From: WRGA01 sp031553395
GTDB lineage: Bacteria > Bacteroidota > Bacteroidia > Bacteroidales > WRGA01
Reading direction: 5' to 3'
Length of the DNA stretch: 64,000 nt
Assembly (NCBI GenBank): GCA_031553395.1
Contig: JAVBLR010000029.1
Coordinates: 1-64,000, forward strand
Shown here: positions 18,349 through 26,662 of the stretch, piece by piece
Layout of the letters: each line of letters opens with the position of its first letter
How positions within the stretch are numbered: position 1 is the stretch's first letter
The notes under the pieces: generated by a model
What the model was told of the DNA's origin: nothing
What the model saw: only the letters and a program-made list of their open reading frames with translations
Databases searched by the model: none
Translations under genes and position numbers: made by a program

Positions 18349-19170
18349 TCAATATTGCTCCTGTTCATTCGGAAAATCAGACGATTTTACATCGTTAATA
18401 TAACTTTGAACAGCATTTGTTATATCATCCGAAAGATTGGCATACCGGCGAAGAAAACGTGGTGAAAAACCTTTGTTCAATCCCAACATATCGTGCATAA
18501 CCAATACTTGTCCGTCTACATATCTTCCGGCTCCAATGCCTATAATGGGAATTTTTAATTCAGAAGCAACTTGTCCGGCTAATTTTGCGGGAATCTTTTC
18601 CAATACAATTGCAAAACATCCGGCATCTTCCAATAAATGAGCATCTTCCAGCAATTTTTTAGCTTCTTCTTCTTCCTGAGCTCTTACAGCATACGTCCCA
18701 AATTTATTGATTGATTGGGGAATTAATCCCAAATGTCCCATAATCGGAATACCTGCACTTAAAATTCGGTTCACCGATTCTATTACTTCTTTTCCACCTT
18801 CCAATTTTACGCAATCGGCATCCGTTTCTTTCATTATACGAATGGCAGACGACAATGCTTCCTTCGAATTTCCCTGGTAAGACCCAAAAGGCAAATCAAC
18901 AACCACCAATGCCCGTTTTACTGCTTTGAAGACCGATTTTCCATGGTAAATCATTTGATCGAGTGTCATAGGAAGAGTGGTTACATTTCCAGCCATTACA
19001 TTGGACGCAGAATCTCCTACTAAAATAACATCCATTCCGGCCTGATCGATAATTGAAGCCATTGTATAATCATAGGCCGTTAGCATTGAAATTTTTTCGC
19101 CCCGTTGTTTCATTTCTATCAAACGGCGGGTTGTAACTTTACGATTGTTATCTATAGTTCCTGTCGACAT
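18349..19170 (-). CDS. panB: 3-methyl-2-oxobutanoate hydroxymethyltransferase
   Basis: The 273-aa enzyme makes ketopantoate from alpha-ketoisovalerate and methylene-tetrahydrofolate, the first committed step of pantothenate and CoA synthesis. Typical sequence includes ISMLTAYDYTMASIID, LVGDSASNVMAGN, VVVDLPFGSYQG, VKLEGGKEV, GIPIMGHLGLIPQS and IIGIGAGRYVDGQVLV, the TIM-barrel metal and substrate sites. ATG at 19170 is preferred over a TTG 33 bases upstream. It is alone, divergent from malQ, with no panC or panD nearby. Confidence 0.92.
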   Translation of the reverse strand: MSTGTIDNNRKVTTRRLIEMKQRGEKISMLTAYDYTMASIIDQAGMDVILVGDSASNVMAGNVTTLPMTLDQMIYHGKSVFKAVKRALVVVDLPFGSYQGNSKEALSSAIRIMKETDADCVKLEGGKEVIESVNRILSAGIPIMGHLGLIPQSINKFGTYAVRAQEEEEAKKLLEDAHLLEDAGCFAIVLEKIPAKLAGQVASELKIPIIGIGAGRYVDGQVLVMHDMLGLNKGFSPRFLRRYANLSDDITNAVQSYINDVKSSDFPNEQEQY

Positions 19171-19318
19171 GTTTTTTGAATTTTTGTTTTTCGAAATAAT
19201 CAAAATCGATACAAAGGTAAAAAAGATTAAGAAAAAAGGTAAAAGTAGTTCTCCGAAATATCAATTTTTTATTTTCATATTGGATTTCGAATAACTAACT
19301 CATTTCAAAAACATATAT

Positions 19319-19326
19319 TATTTTTG
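19319..19326 (+). promoter_or_regulatory. Candidate -7 box for malQ (TATTTTTG)
   Basis: TATTTTTG fits TAnnTTTG and lies 53 bases before the malQ ATG in the panB-malQ divergent gap. No clear -33 TTTG is at the expected distance. Confidence 0.35.
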
Positions 19327-19378
19327 TCTTTCTTTAAACGAGGCGTTTCATGTAATTTAATTACCTAAATTATTCATA

Positions 19379-22051
19379 ATGAAAATAATATTCTCTATTA
19401 ACTATCATACTTCCTGGGGACAGAAATTGTACATTTCAGGCTCAAATGCTGCATTAGGCGAATGGGATAAATACGGTGCTTTGGAAATGGAAGGCGGTCA
19501 CAATGGAGAATGGAGATTACAAATAGAAATGCCGGAAACGGAAAAATTTGAATATCACTATTTCGTCAAAGAAGAACAAGGGAATGTTATTGAAGAATGG
19601 GGCAAGAATCGCATTTTTAGTAAAAATGAAGCTTCTGACAATTATAAATTAATTGACTCATGGCAAGATTTTCCTTCTAATAAATCGTTTTATTCGTCGG
19701 TATTTACAAAAAATCTATTCAGGCATAACGATTCGGTAAAAGAGTCTTTATCTATTTCATCCAAACTTACAATAAAAGTTTTTGCACCTCTTGTTGAAAA
19801 AAATCAATCATTGGCAATTTTAGGAAATCAAAGAGGATTGAATTTTTGGGATAGTAAAAATCCGGTATTGATGTCTTGCTCCAACTATCCTGAATGGGAA
19901 ATAGAACTGGATGTTTCAATAATAGATTTTCCATTGGAATACAAGTTTTTGGTTGTCAATACAAAAACAAAATCGATTGTGAGATGGGAAAATGGTTTTA
20001 ATCGACAGTTTAATTTTTCAACCGAAGAGAAAAAAAATCAACATACAATAATCTCAGGGTTCCGGTTTCAGGAAGATTTACCGGAATGGAAAGGTGCCGG
20101 AATGGCAATTCCTGTATTCTCATTACGTTCGAAAGATAGTTATGGCATAGGAGACTTTGATGATTTGAGGAAAATGGTTGATTGGGCAAAGTCGGCAGGC
20201 TTGAAGATGATTCAGATTTTGCCGATAAATGATACAACCGTTATGCTCGATTGGACAGATTCATATCCTTATCGGGCAATTTCTATTTATGCTCTTCATC
20301 CGATGTATTTAAGCATCAAAAAATTAGGCGATTTAAGAAACAAGGATTTAATGAATAGCTTCAAAGAAAAGCAATTGGATTTGAATAAAAATACAGTTGT
20401 GAATTATGAAGCTGTTTATAAGGTTAAATGGGCTTATTTTCAAGAAATATTTAATCAGGAAAAAGAGAATATTCTTACAAGTATTCCATTTCAAACCTTC
20501 TTCAAAAAGAATGAGGAATGGCTGATTCCTTACGCTGCATTTTGTCATTTCAGAGATGTAAATCATACTGCTGATTTCCGAAAATGGGAAACGTTTTCGG
20601 AATTTGACCGGGAAAAAATAACAGATTATTGCAAAGAAAATTACGATCAGGTTGCTATCTATTATTATCTTCAATACCAATTGGATAAACAATTATACGA
20701 AACCAGTCAATATGCTGCTGAACAAGGTGTTGCATTAAAGGGCGATATTCCAATAGGCATTGGTCGTGATAGTGTGGATGTATGGACAGAACCGGAACTT
20801 TTCAATCTCACTGGCCAGGCAGGTGCTCCTCCGGATGATTTCTCAAAAACAGGGCAAAATTGGGGTTTTCCTACTTACAACTGGAATGCTATGGAAAAAG
20901 ACGGATTCCAATGGTGGTTGAAACGGTTTCGTAAAATGGCCGATTTTTTCGAAGCATACCGTATCGATCATATTCTGGGATTTTTCCGTATTTGGGAAAT
21001 TCCTGCTCACTCTGTAGAAGGTTTATTGGGACAGTTCAATCCGGCATTGCCTCTTTCGGATGATGAATTGATTTCCGTTGGATTACAGATGAATGAAGAG
21101 CGCTTCTTAAAACCTTACATTCGGGAATTCTTTTTAAATGATCTTTTTGGAGAATATACTGAAGAGGCAAAGCTGACTTTCTTAAATGAACGTTTTTTAG
21201 GAAGATATGATTTAAAAGACGAATTCGATACGCAACGAAAAGTAGAGGCCTATTTTTTAGGAAAGGATGATAAAAAAAGTAATTGTTTGAGAAGAGGTTT
21301 GTATGTATTGATAAATGAGGTACTTTTTGTTCGTGATAATAAATCTCCCGAAAAATTTCATCCGCGCATCACGGCTCAATTTACATATTCATATATGGGA
21401 TTGAATAGCTCTGATAAACAGACCTTCGACAATTTATATGAAGATTTTTACTACAAACGGCATAATGAATTTTGGAAAAAGCAGGCATTGAAAAAACTTC
21501 CGGCATTAATTGCTTGTTCGGATATGTTGGTTTGTGCCGAGGATTTGGGAATGATTCCGCAGAGTGTTCCCGAAGTGATGGATATGCTGCAAATGCTAAG
21601 TCTTGAAATTCAACGAATGCCGAAGAAGTTAGGAGTAGAGTTCGGGAATCCGGCACAATATCCATATTTGTCGGTTTGTACAACCTCATCGCATGATACA
21701 TCTACCCTTCGCGGATGGTGGGAAGAGGATAAAGAGGCAACACAACGGTATTTTAATAATATTCTTTGCCAACCGGGAACTGCTCCGGATTTTTGCGAAC
21801 CGTGGATTTGTGAGAAAATTTTGATGGATCATCTTTATTCACCTTCGATGTGGGCTATTTTTCCATTGCAAGACTGGTTCGCGATAGATTCGATTTTAAG
21901 AAGGGTAAATCCACATGAAGAACGGATCAATGTACCTGTAAATCCTCAACATTACTGGCAATACCGTATGCACTTTACAATCGAGGATTTAATGCAAAAG
22001 GAGCAGTTTGCCGATAAAGTAAAAAAGATGGTGGAAAGCACGGTTAGATAG
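19379..22051 (+). CDS. malQ: 4-alpha-glucanotransferase with two N-terminal starch-binding domains
   Basis: The 890-aa protein starts with two CBM20-like starch-binding modules (about residues 1-100, with YISGSNAALGEWD; and about 125-225, with LAILGNQRGLNFWD), followed by a GH77 catalytic domain (about 240-880). Catalytic motifs are YRIDHILGFFRIWEIP (nucleophile Asp), VCAEDLGMIPQ (acid/base Glu) and SSHDTSTLRGWW. It transfers malto-oligosaccharide units between glucans in glycogen or maltose use. The two-CBM form of about 890 residues is the type seen in Bacteroidota and plants (DPE2-like). A bidirectional hairpin follows. Confidence 0.9.
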   Translation: MKIIFSINYHTSWGQKLYISGSNAALGEWDKYGALEMEGGHNGEWRLQIEMPETEKFEYHYFVKEEQGNVIEEWGKNRIFSKNEASDNYKLIDSWQDFPSNKSFYSSVFTKNLFRHNDSVKESLSISSKLTIKVFAPLVEKNQSLAILGNQRGLNFWDSKNPVLMSCSNYPEWEIELDVSIIDFPLEYKFLVVNTKTKSIVRWENGFNRQFNFSTEEKKNQHTIISGFRFQEDLPEWKGAGMAIPVFSLRSKDSYGIGDFDDLRKMVDWAKSAGLKMIQILPINDTTVMLDWTDSYPYRAISIYALHPMYLSIKKLGDLRNKDLMNSFKEKQLDLNKNTVVNYEAVYKVKWAYFQEIFNQEKENILTSIPFQTFFKKNEEWLIPYAAFCHFRDVNHTADFRKWETFSEFDREKITDYCKENYDQVAIYYYLQYQLDKQLYETSQYAAEQGVALKGDIPIGIGRDSVDVWTEPELFNLTGQAGAPPDDFSKTGQNWGFPTYNWNAMEKDGFQWWLKRFRKMADFFEAYRIDHILGFFRIWEIPAHSVEGLLGQFNPALPLSDDELISVGLQMNEERFLKPYIREFFLNDLFGEYTEEAKLTFLNERFLGRYDLKDEFDTQRKVEAYFLGKDDKKSNCLRRGLYVLINEVLFVRDNKSPEKFHPRITAQFTYSYMGLNSSDKQTFDNLYEDFYYKRHNEFWKKQALKKLPALIACSDMLVCAEDLGMIPQSVPEVMDMLQMLSLEIQRMPKKLGVEFGNPAQYPYLSVCTTSSHDTSTLRGWWEEDKEATQRYFNNILCQPGTAPDFCEPWICEKILMDHLYSPSMWAIFPLQDWFAIDSILRRVNPHEERINVPVNPQHYWQYRMHFTIEDLMQKEQFADKVKKMVESTVR

Positions 22052-22082
22052 AGAAAGTTGTTTCATTACCCAAAAAAAATAT

Positions 22083-22120
22083 AACCGCAAGGAGCGCAAA
22101 GTTTCTCGCAAAGTACGCAA
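22083..22120 (+). repeat. CGCAAAG-type repeat
   Basis: AACCGCAAGGAGCGCAAAG followed by CTCGCAAAGTACGCAA shows four CGCAA words in 38 bases, starting about 30 bases after the malQ stop. A shorter related copy lies at 12436. Confidence 0.45.
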
Positions 22121-22213
22121 TTATTATTTACAGTGATGCACAAAAATAACAAAAATCCCAACTAATTCTTATTGAATCGGTTGAGATTAGTTGTTTATTT
22201 ACTAAATGTCCCC

Positions 22214-22266
22214 TTAGCAAAGATAAAAGGCAAAGGAAATTTCATCCTTTGCCTTTTATCTTTTAA
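22214..22266. terminator. Bidirectional hairpin terminator between malQ and nrdJ
   Basis: Near-perfect 20-base arms (AAAGATAAAAGGCAAAGGA and its complement) around a short loop separate two convergent genes, with A and T runs on both sides. The AAAAGGCAAAG words link it to the palindromes at 14352 and 17785. Confidence 0.8.
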
Positions 22267-22292
22267 ATCAATACTGTTATGTGACGGCTTTA

Positions 22293-24830
22293 TCAACCAC
22301 ATTTCGATGATCCGCAGGAAGTACACATCAAACAACCTTCCTGATAAATCAATGTTTTTTGTTTACAATTTGGACATTCCATTCCTTTTGCTTCTGCACC
22401 ATTAGGTAGATATTTTTTCAATGCACGTTCTACTCCATTTTTCCATGTATTAATAGTCGCACTGTCTAATTCCAACGAATTTACTAATTTCATTACTTGA
22501 TCAATCGGCATTCCATAGCGTAATACCCCGGAAATTAGTTTGGCGTAGTTCCAGAATTCAGGGTCGAATTTTTCCGACAATCCTTCTACAGTTGTTTTAA
22601 ATCCGCGCTTATTTACAAATTGGAAGTCATAACGTTTATTTCCTTGTTCATCCAAATTCTTGATGATTTTTCCATGCATAACGTTTTTTGGAAGCAAAAT
22701 ACCTTCTTCATCATCAGCCAATCCAGTAAATACTTCATAAGGCCTTCCATTCAGCAAACCAACAAATGCAATCCATTTCTCTTTATTATTCTGGAATTTC
22801 ACCACATCAGCCTCCAACTCCCTGGGACGAGTTGAAACAATAATCGGAGGTTCTATGCACGGGCCTTTCCGTTCTTCCTTCTTTTCCATTGAAAGCAAAA
22901 CACCTGAACGGGAACCATCTCTATAAACAGTACATCCTTTACATCCGGATTTCCACGCTTCCTTATACAATTCATCCACCAAATCCTCACTCACATCAGA
23001 AGGAAGATTAATTGTAACACTGATGGAATGATCGACCCATTTTTGGATACGTCCTTGCATTTTTACCTTCTGATGCCAATCTACATCATTCGAAGTTGCT
23101 TTATTATAAGGAGATTTTTGGATTAATTCATCCACTTCTTCTTGTGTATATTTTTTTGCTGTAGGAATCTTATTTGCTTCCATCCAAGTAACAAATTTAT
23201 GATGGAATACAATATATTCTTCGAATGCATCGCCGGTTTCATCTACAAAATCCACTTTTACTTCGGCATCATTTGGATTTACCTTACGGCGGCGGCGATA
23301 TACAGGTAAGAATACCGGTTCGATTCCCGAAGTAGTTTGAGTCATCAAACTGGTAGTCCCGGTCGGAGCAATCGTTAAACAGGCAATATTACGTCTTCCG
23401 TATTTCGCCATATCCTTAACCAAAGAAGGATCTGCTTCGCGAAGACGGTCGATAAAAGGATTATTTTCTTCTCTTTTCGCATCGTAGATTGAAAAAGCTC
23501 CTCGTTCTTTAGCCATTTCCATAGATGAGCGGTAGGCCTCTATCGCCAATGTTTTGTGCACTTTTTCCGAGAAATCAGTAGCCTCTTCCGTTCCATAGCG
23601 CAATCCTAAAGCGGCAAGCATATCGCCTTCGGCGGTAGTTCCAACTCCGGTTCTACGTCCTTGCAATGTTTTTGCTTTTATTTTCTCCCACAAATGAAGC
23701 TCTGAGGTTTTTACTTCTTTTCCTTCAGGGTCGGAATTGATTTTATCAATAATCTTATCAATTTTTTCTGCTTCTAAATCGATAATATCATCCATAATAC
23801 GTTGCGCCAAGGCAACATGTTTATTGAATAAGTCAAAATCAAAACTTGCCTTCTTAGTAAATGGATTTTTTACGTATGAATATAAATTAATCGCCAGCAA
23901 ACGGCAACTATCATACGGGCATAACGGAATTTCCCCGCAAGGATTCGTTGATACTGTCCGGAATCCTAAATCAGCATAACAATCCGGAACCGATTCACGA
24001 ATAATCGTATCCCAAAATAAGACACCAGGCTCAGCCGATTTCCATGCATTGTGAACAATCTTTTTCCAAAGTTCAGTTGCATTTGTTTGTTTTTTTATAA
24101 TTGGATTATCCGAATCGACCGGATATTGTTGTGTAAAAAGCTCATCATTTACAACAGCATTCATAAACTCGTCTGTAATCTTTACCGATACATTGGCTCC
24201 GGTAACTTTACCTTCGGTCATTTTAGCATCAATAAACGATTCCGAATCAGGATGTTTGATAGAAACACTCAACATCAAAGCTCCTCTTCTTCCGTCCTGA
24301 GCAACTTCGCGGGTAGAATTGGAATAACGTTCCATAAAAGGAACAATTCCGGTAGAAGTCAATGCGGAATTTTTCACAGGAGAACCTTTTGGCCGAATAT
24401 GAGATAAATCATGTCCAACGCCTCCACGCCTTTTCATCAATTGAACCTGTTCTTCATCTATGCGAATGATTGCGCCATAAGAATCGGCGCGTCCATCCAT
24501 TCCGATAACAAAACAATTTGATAATGAAGCTATTTGAAAATTATTTCCAATTCCTGTCATTGGACTACCTTGAGGAACAATATATTTGAATTTATCAAAT
24601 AAATTAAACAATTCTTCCTGAGAAAGAGGGTTAGGATACTTTTTCTCAATTCTTGCTACTTCATTAGCTAAACGTTGGTGCATATCAGCCGGATTGAGTT
24701 CGTAAATATTGCCGAAGGAATCCTTCAACGCATATTTATTTACCCACACCTTTGCAGCCAACTCGTCGCCTGTAAAATATTCCAACGAGGAATTATAGGC
24801 TTCATCATAAGTATAAGTTTTCGGTTTCAC
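22293..24830 (-). CDS. nrdJ: Adenosylcobalamin-dependent (class II) ribonucleotide reductase
   Basis: The 845-aa enzyme reduces ribonucleotides to deoxyribonucleotides using a B12-generated thiyl radical. Signatures are LSNCFVIGMDG (one redox Cys), the RRGGVGHDLSHIRPKG loop, TNPCGEIPLCPYDSC (active-site Cys region), IAPTGTTSLM, and a TSCPD-type domain (SGCKGCTVYRDGSRSG). The C-terminal Cys-rich tail has CPNCKQK and CTSCGSSKCG, fitting a zinc ribbon and redox shuttle. The first in-frame start is GTG, with a TAA four codons upstream. No NrdR box or cobalamin riboswitch was recognised upstream. Confidence 0.92.
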   Translation of the reverse strand: MKPKTYTYDEAYNSSLEYFTGDELAAKVWVNKYALKDSFGNIYELNPADMHQRLANEVARIEKKYPNPLSQEELFNLFDKFKYIVPQGSPMTGIGNNFQIASLSNCFVIGMDGRADSYGAIIRIDEEQVQLMKRRGGVGHDLSHIRPKGSPVKNSALTSTGIVPFMERYSNSTREVAQDGRRGALMLSVSIKHPDSESFIDAKMTEGKVTGANVSVKITDEFMNAVVNDELFTQQYPVDSDNPIIKKQTNATELWKKIVHNAWKSAEPGVLFWDTIIRESVPDCYADLGFRTVSTNPCGEIPLCPYDSCRLLAINLYSYVKNPFTKKASFDFDLFNKHVALAQRIMDDIIDLEAEKIDKIIDKINSDPEGKEVKTSELHLWEKIKAKTLQGRRTGVGTTAEGDMLAALGLRYGTEEATDFSEKVHKTLAIEAYRSSMEMAKERGAFSIYDAKREENNPFIDRLREADPSLVKDMAKYGRRNIACLTIAPTGTTSLMTQTTSGIEPVFLPVYRRRRKVNPNDAEVKVDFVDETGDAFEEYIVFHHKFVTWMEANKIPTAKKYTQEEVDELIQKSPYNKATSNDVDWHQKVKMQGRIQKWVDHSISVTINLPSDVSEDLVDELYKEAWKSGCKGCTVYRDGSRSGVLLSMEKKEERKGPCIEPPIIVSTRPRELEADVVKFQNNKEKWIAFVGLLNGRPYEVFTGLADDEEGILLPKNVMHGKIIKNLDEQGNKRYDFQFVNKRGFKTTVEGLSEKFDPEFWNYAKLISGVLRYGMPIDQVMKLVNSLELDSATINTWKNGVERALKKYLPNGAEAKGMECPNCKQKTLIYQEGCLMCTSCGSSKCG

Positions 24831-25180
24831 AGTAATTTAATTAAAATTGTAAGTGATGATTTTACCTCTTCAAAAAGAGACTGCAAGATTATAAAATCTT
24901 TATTAAATGAACAAATGGTAAACGATAAAGTTTCAAACAATTTGTAAAGTTTTCCAAAATATTTTTTAAAGTACTAATAATAAGTAATTTAAAAATGTAT
25001 ATATTACTAAAAGTTTTCCATTTTAAAAAGAGGGATATACTATAAGTGTTAAGAAGAGAAAAGCAATTAAGAAAAAAAACGAAAATTGACGGTATTTCAA
25101 AAAAATCAAAAAAATGTAGTAAAAGAAGTATCTAAATTTTGCTCTTGTAAATATAATTTTCAGATTGAATCAGTGTATCC
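24831..25180. other. 350-base gap upstream of nrdJ, no gene seen
   Basis: This is an AT-rich stretch without a convincing open frame. It must hold the nrdJ promoter (minus strand) and the 3' end of the MBL-fold gene. No riboswitch or strong hairpin is evident. Confidence 0.4.
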
Positions 25181-25936
25181 TCAGCATTCAATTTCCAACC
25201 CATCATAAGGTAAGAAAACATTTCTGGGTAGTTCTTTTTCCATCTGTGCATGCAGCCCGAAATGATGGCTCATGTGGATAAAATAAGCGCATTTAGGTTG
25301 AATTCGTTCTATTTGAGCAAGCGCTTGTTCCACATTTTCATGCGACAAATGTTCCTTTTTTCGCAAAGCATCAATTATCAACACATCTAAATTCTGCAAC
25401 TTGCTATATTCTTCTTCGGGGATGGATTTGAAATCGGTGAGATATGCAAAATTACCTGTACGGAAGCCAAAGATTGGGAGCTTATAATGCATAAGCCGGA
25501 TAGGAACAAATAATGTTTGGGCTGCAAAGAAAGGTTTATTTTCGATATTTATTAGTTCAAGTTGCGGAACACCCGGATACGAACTTCCTCCAAAACAGTA
25601 AGGCATGCGTTCACGAAGTTTATCAGCAACAAAACCTTCTGCAAAAACAGGAAATTTATCATGTTTACAAAAAGGACGTAAATCATCTATTCCGCCAACA
25701 TGATCGTAATGTTCATGTGTAATCAATAACGCATCTAATTGTTCTAATTCGGCATTTAAAGCTTGTTGACGAAAATCAGGGCCACAATCTATCAAGATAT
25801 TTTTATCGGCAATTTCTAATAAGATGGATGCACGAAGCCTTTTATCTCTGGAATCAGTAGATAAACAGACATCACACTTACATGCTATTTCGGGAACACC
25901 AGTAGATGTTCCTGTCCCTAAAAATCGTATTTTCAT
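25181..25936 (-). CDS. PhnP-like metallo-beta-lactamase-fold hydrolase
   Basis: The 251-aa protein begins MKIRFLGTGTSTGVPEIACK and has a zinc-binding CKCDVC cluster (residues about 19-24). The metal-site motif is THEHYDHVGGID, with further metal ligands in LIIDALRKKEHLSHEN and YFIHMSHHFG. This is the PhnP/cyclic-phosphodiesterase-like group of MBL-fold enzymes, which hydrolyse cyclic phosphodiesters. No phosphonate genes are nearby, so the substrate is open. It starts 26 bases after the deacetylase gene, so the two may be co-transcribed. Confidence 0.8.
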   Translation of the reverse strand: MKIRFLGTGTSTGVPEIACKCDVCLSTDSRDKRLRASILLEIADKNILIDCGPDFRQQALNAELEQLDALLITHEHYDHVGGIDDLRPFCKHDKFPVFAEGFVADKLRERMPYCFGGSSYPGVPQLELINIENKPFFAAQTLFVPIRLMHYKLPIFGFRTGNFAYLTDFKSIPEEEYSKLQNLDVLIIDALRKKEHLSHENVEQALAQIERIQPKCAYFIHMSHHFGLHAQMEKELPRNVFLPYDGLEIEC

Positions 25937-25961
25937 TGTTATTAAGTCCTGATATCAGAAA

Positions 25962-26582
25962 TTAGGGAGCTTGTATCAGTTTAAAATGATATCCCTCTTC
26001 CAATAAATAATCAATAGCTCTTGGTAAAGCATACCGAAGGTTCTTTTCCGCTTTGAGTGAATCATGAAATACTATGATAGAACCATTGCGGGTATATTTT
26101 TTTATATTATTCAAAACTTGCTCTCCGGTAAGGATTTTGCTATAATCACGGGATACAACATCCCACATAACAAAATTATATTTATGAGCTAACATGACTA
26201 ACTGCAAGAAACGAACAAGTCCATGTGGCGGTCTGAATAAATTCGATTGAATTAGTTCTCCTGCTTTATTTACATTCTGAATGTATTTCTTTGTCCAGGT
26301 CTTCCATCCTTGTAAATGATTATATGTGTGATTACCGACCGAATGTTCACGCCGGATAATTTCTTCAAATACGCCAGGATATTTCGAGACATTTTCCCCA
26401 ACACAAAAAAAAGTTGCCTTAATACCTTTTTCATCTAATAAATCTAATACCCAAGGTGTAACCTCAGGAATAGGTCCGTCATCAAAGGTAAGAAAAATTT
26501 GCTTTTCATTTTTTGAAGAAATCCTCCAAATGGCTCTGGGAAAAACAGCTCTATATAAAAACGGTGGTTGCTCTATCCACAT
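25962..26582 (-). CDS. Polysaccharide deacetylase (NodB/CE4 family)
   Basis: The 206-aa protein has the CE4 motifs in order: FLTFDDGPIPE (catalytic base and metal Asp), HSVGNHTYNH (two metal His), FRPPHG, MWDVVSRDYS and SIIVFHDS. The enzyme removes acetyl groups from N-acetylated sugars of peptidoglycan or another polysaccharide. No signal peptide is evident, but the short hydrophobic N-terminus (WIEQPPFLYRAVFPRAIW) may associate with the membrane. ATG at 26582 is preferred to a TTG nine bases upstream. It lies downstream of the DUF2723 gene. Confidence 0.85.
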   Translation of the reverse strand: MWIEQPPFLYRAVFPRAIWRISSKNEKQIFLTFDDGPIPEVTPWVLDLLDEKGIKATFFCVGENVSKYPGVFEEIIRREHSVGNHTYNHLQGWKTWTKKYIQNVNKAGELIQSNLFRPPHGLVRFLQLVMLAHKYNFVMWDVVSRDYSKILTGEQVLNNIKKYTRNGSIIVFHDSLKAEKNLRYALPRAIDYLLEEGYHFKLIQAP

Positions 26583-26592
26583 AGAATGCAAA

Positions 26593-26659
26593 AGAAGTTA
26601 TCAGAAGTTCCCAGAATAATTGCCATTTCTACACTTTCTGATAACTTCCGATAACTTCT
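26593..26659. repeat. Intergenic palindrome, AGAAGTTATCAGAAGTT type
   Basis: The left arm AGAAGTTATCAGAAGTTCC is mirrored by GATAACTTCCGATAACTTCT on the right. It fills the gap between the DUF2723 and deacetylase genes and has the same two-word design as the other spacers but different words. Confidence 0.65.
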
Positions 26660-26662
26660 AAT

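Noticed and set aside
24831..25180. Possible cobalamin riboswitch upstream of the B12-dependent nrdJ
   Set aside because: I looked for the B12-box core and multi-stem architecture and saw neither in the AT-rich gap.
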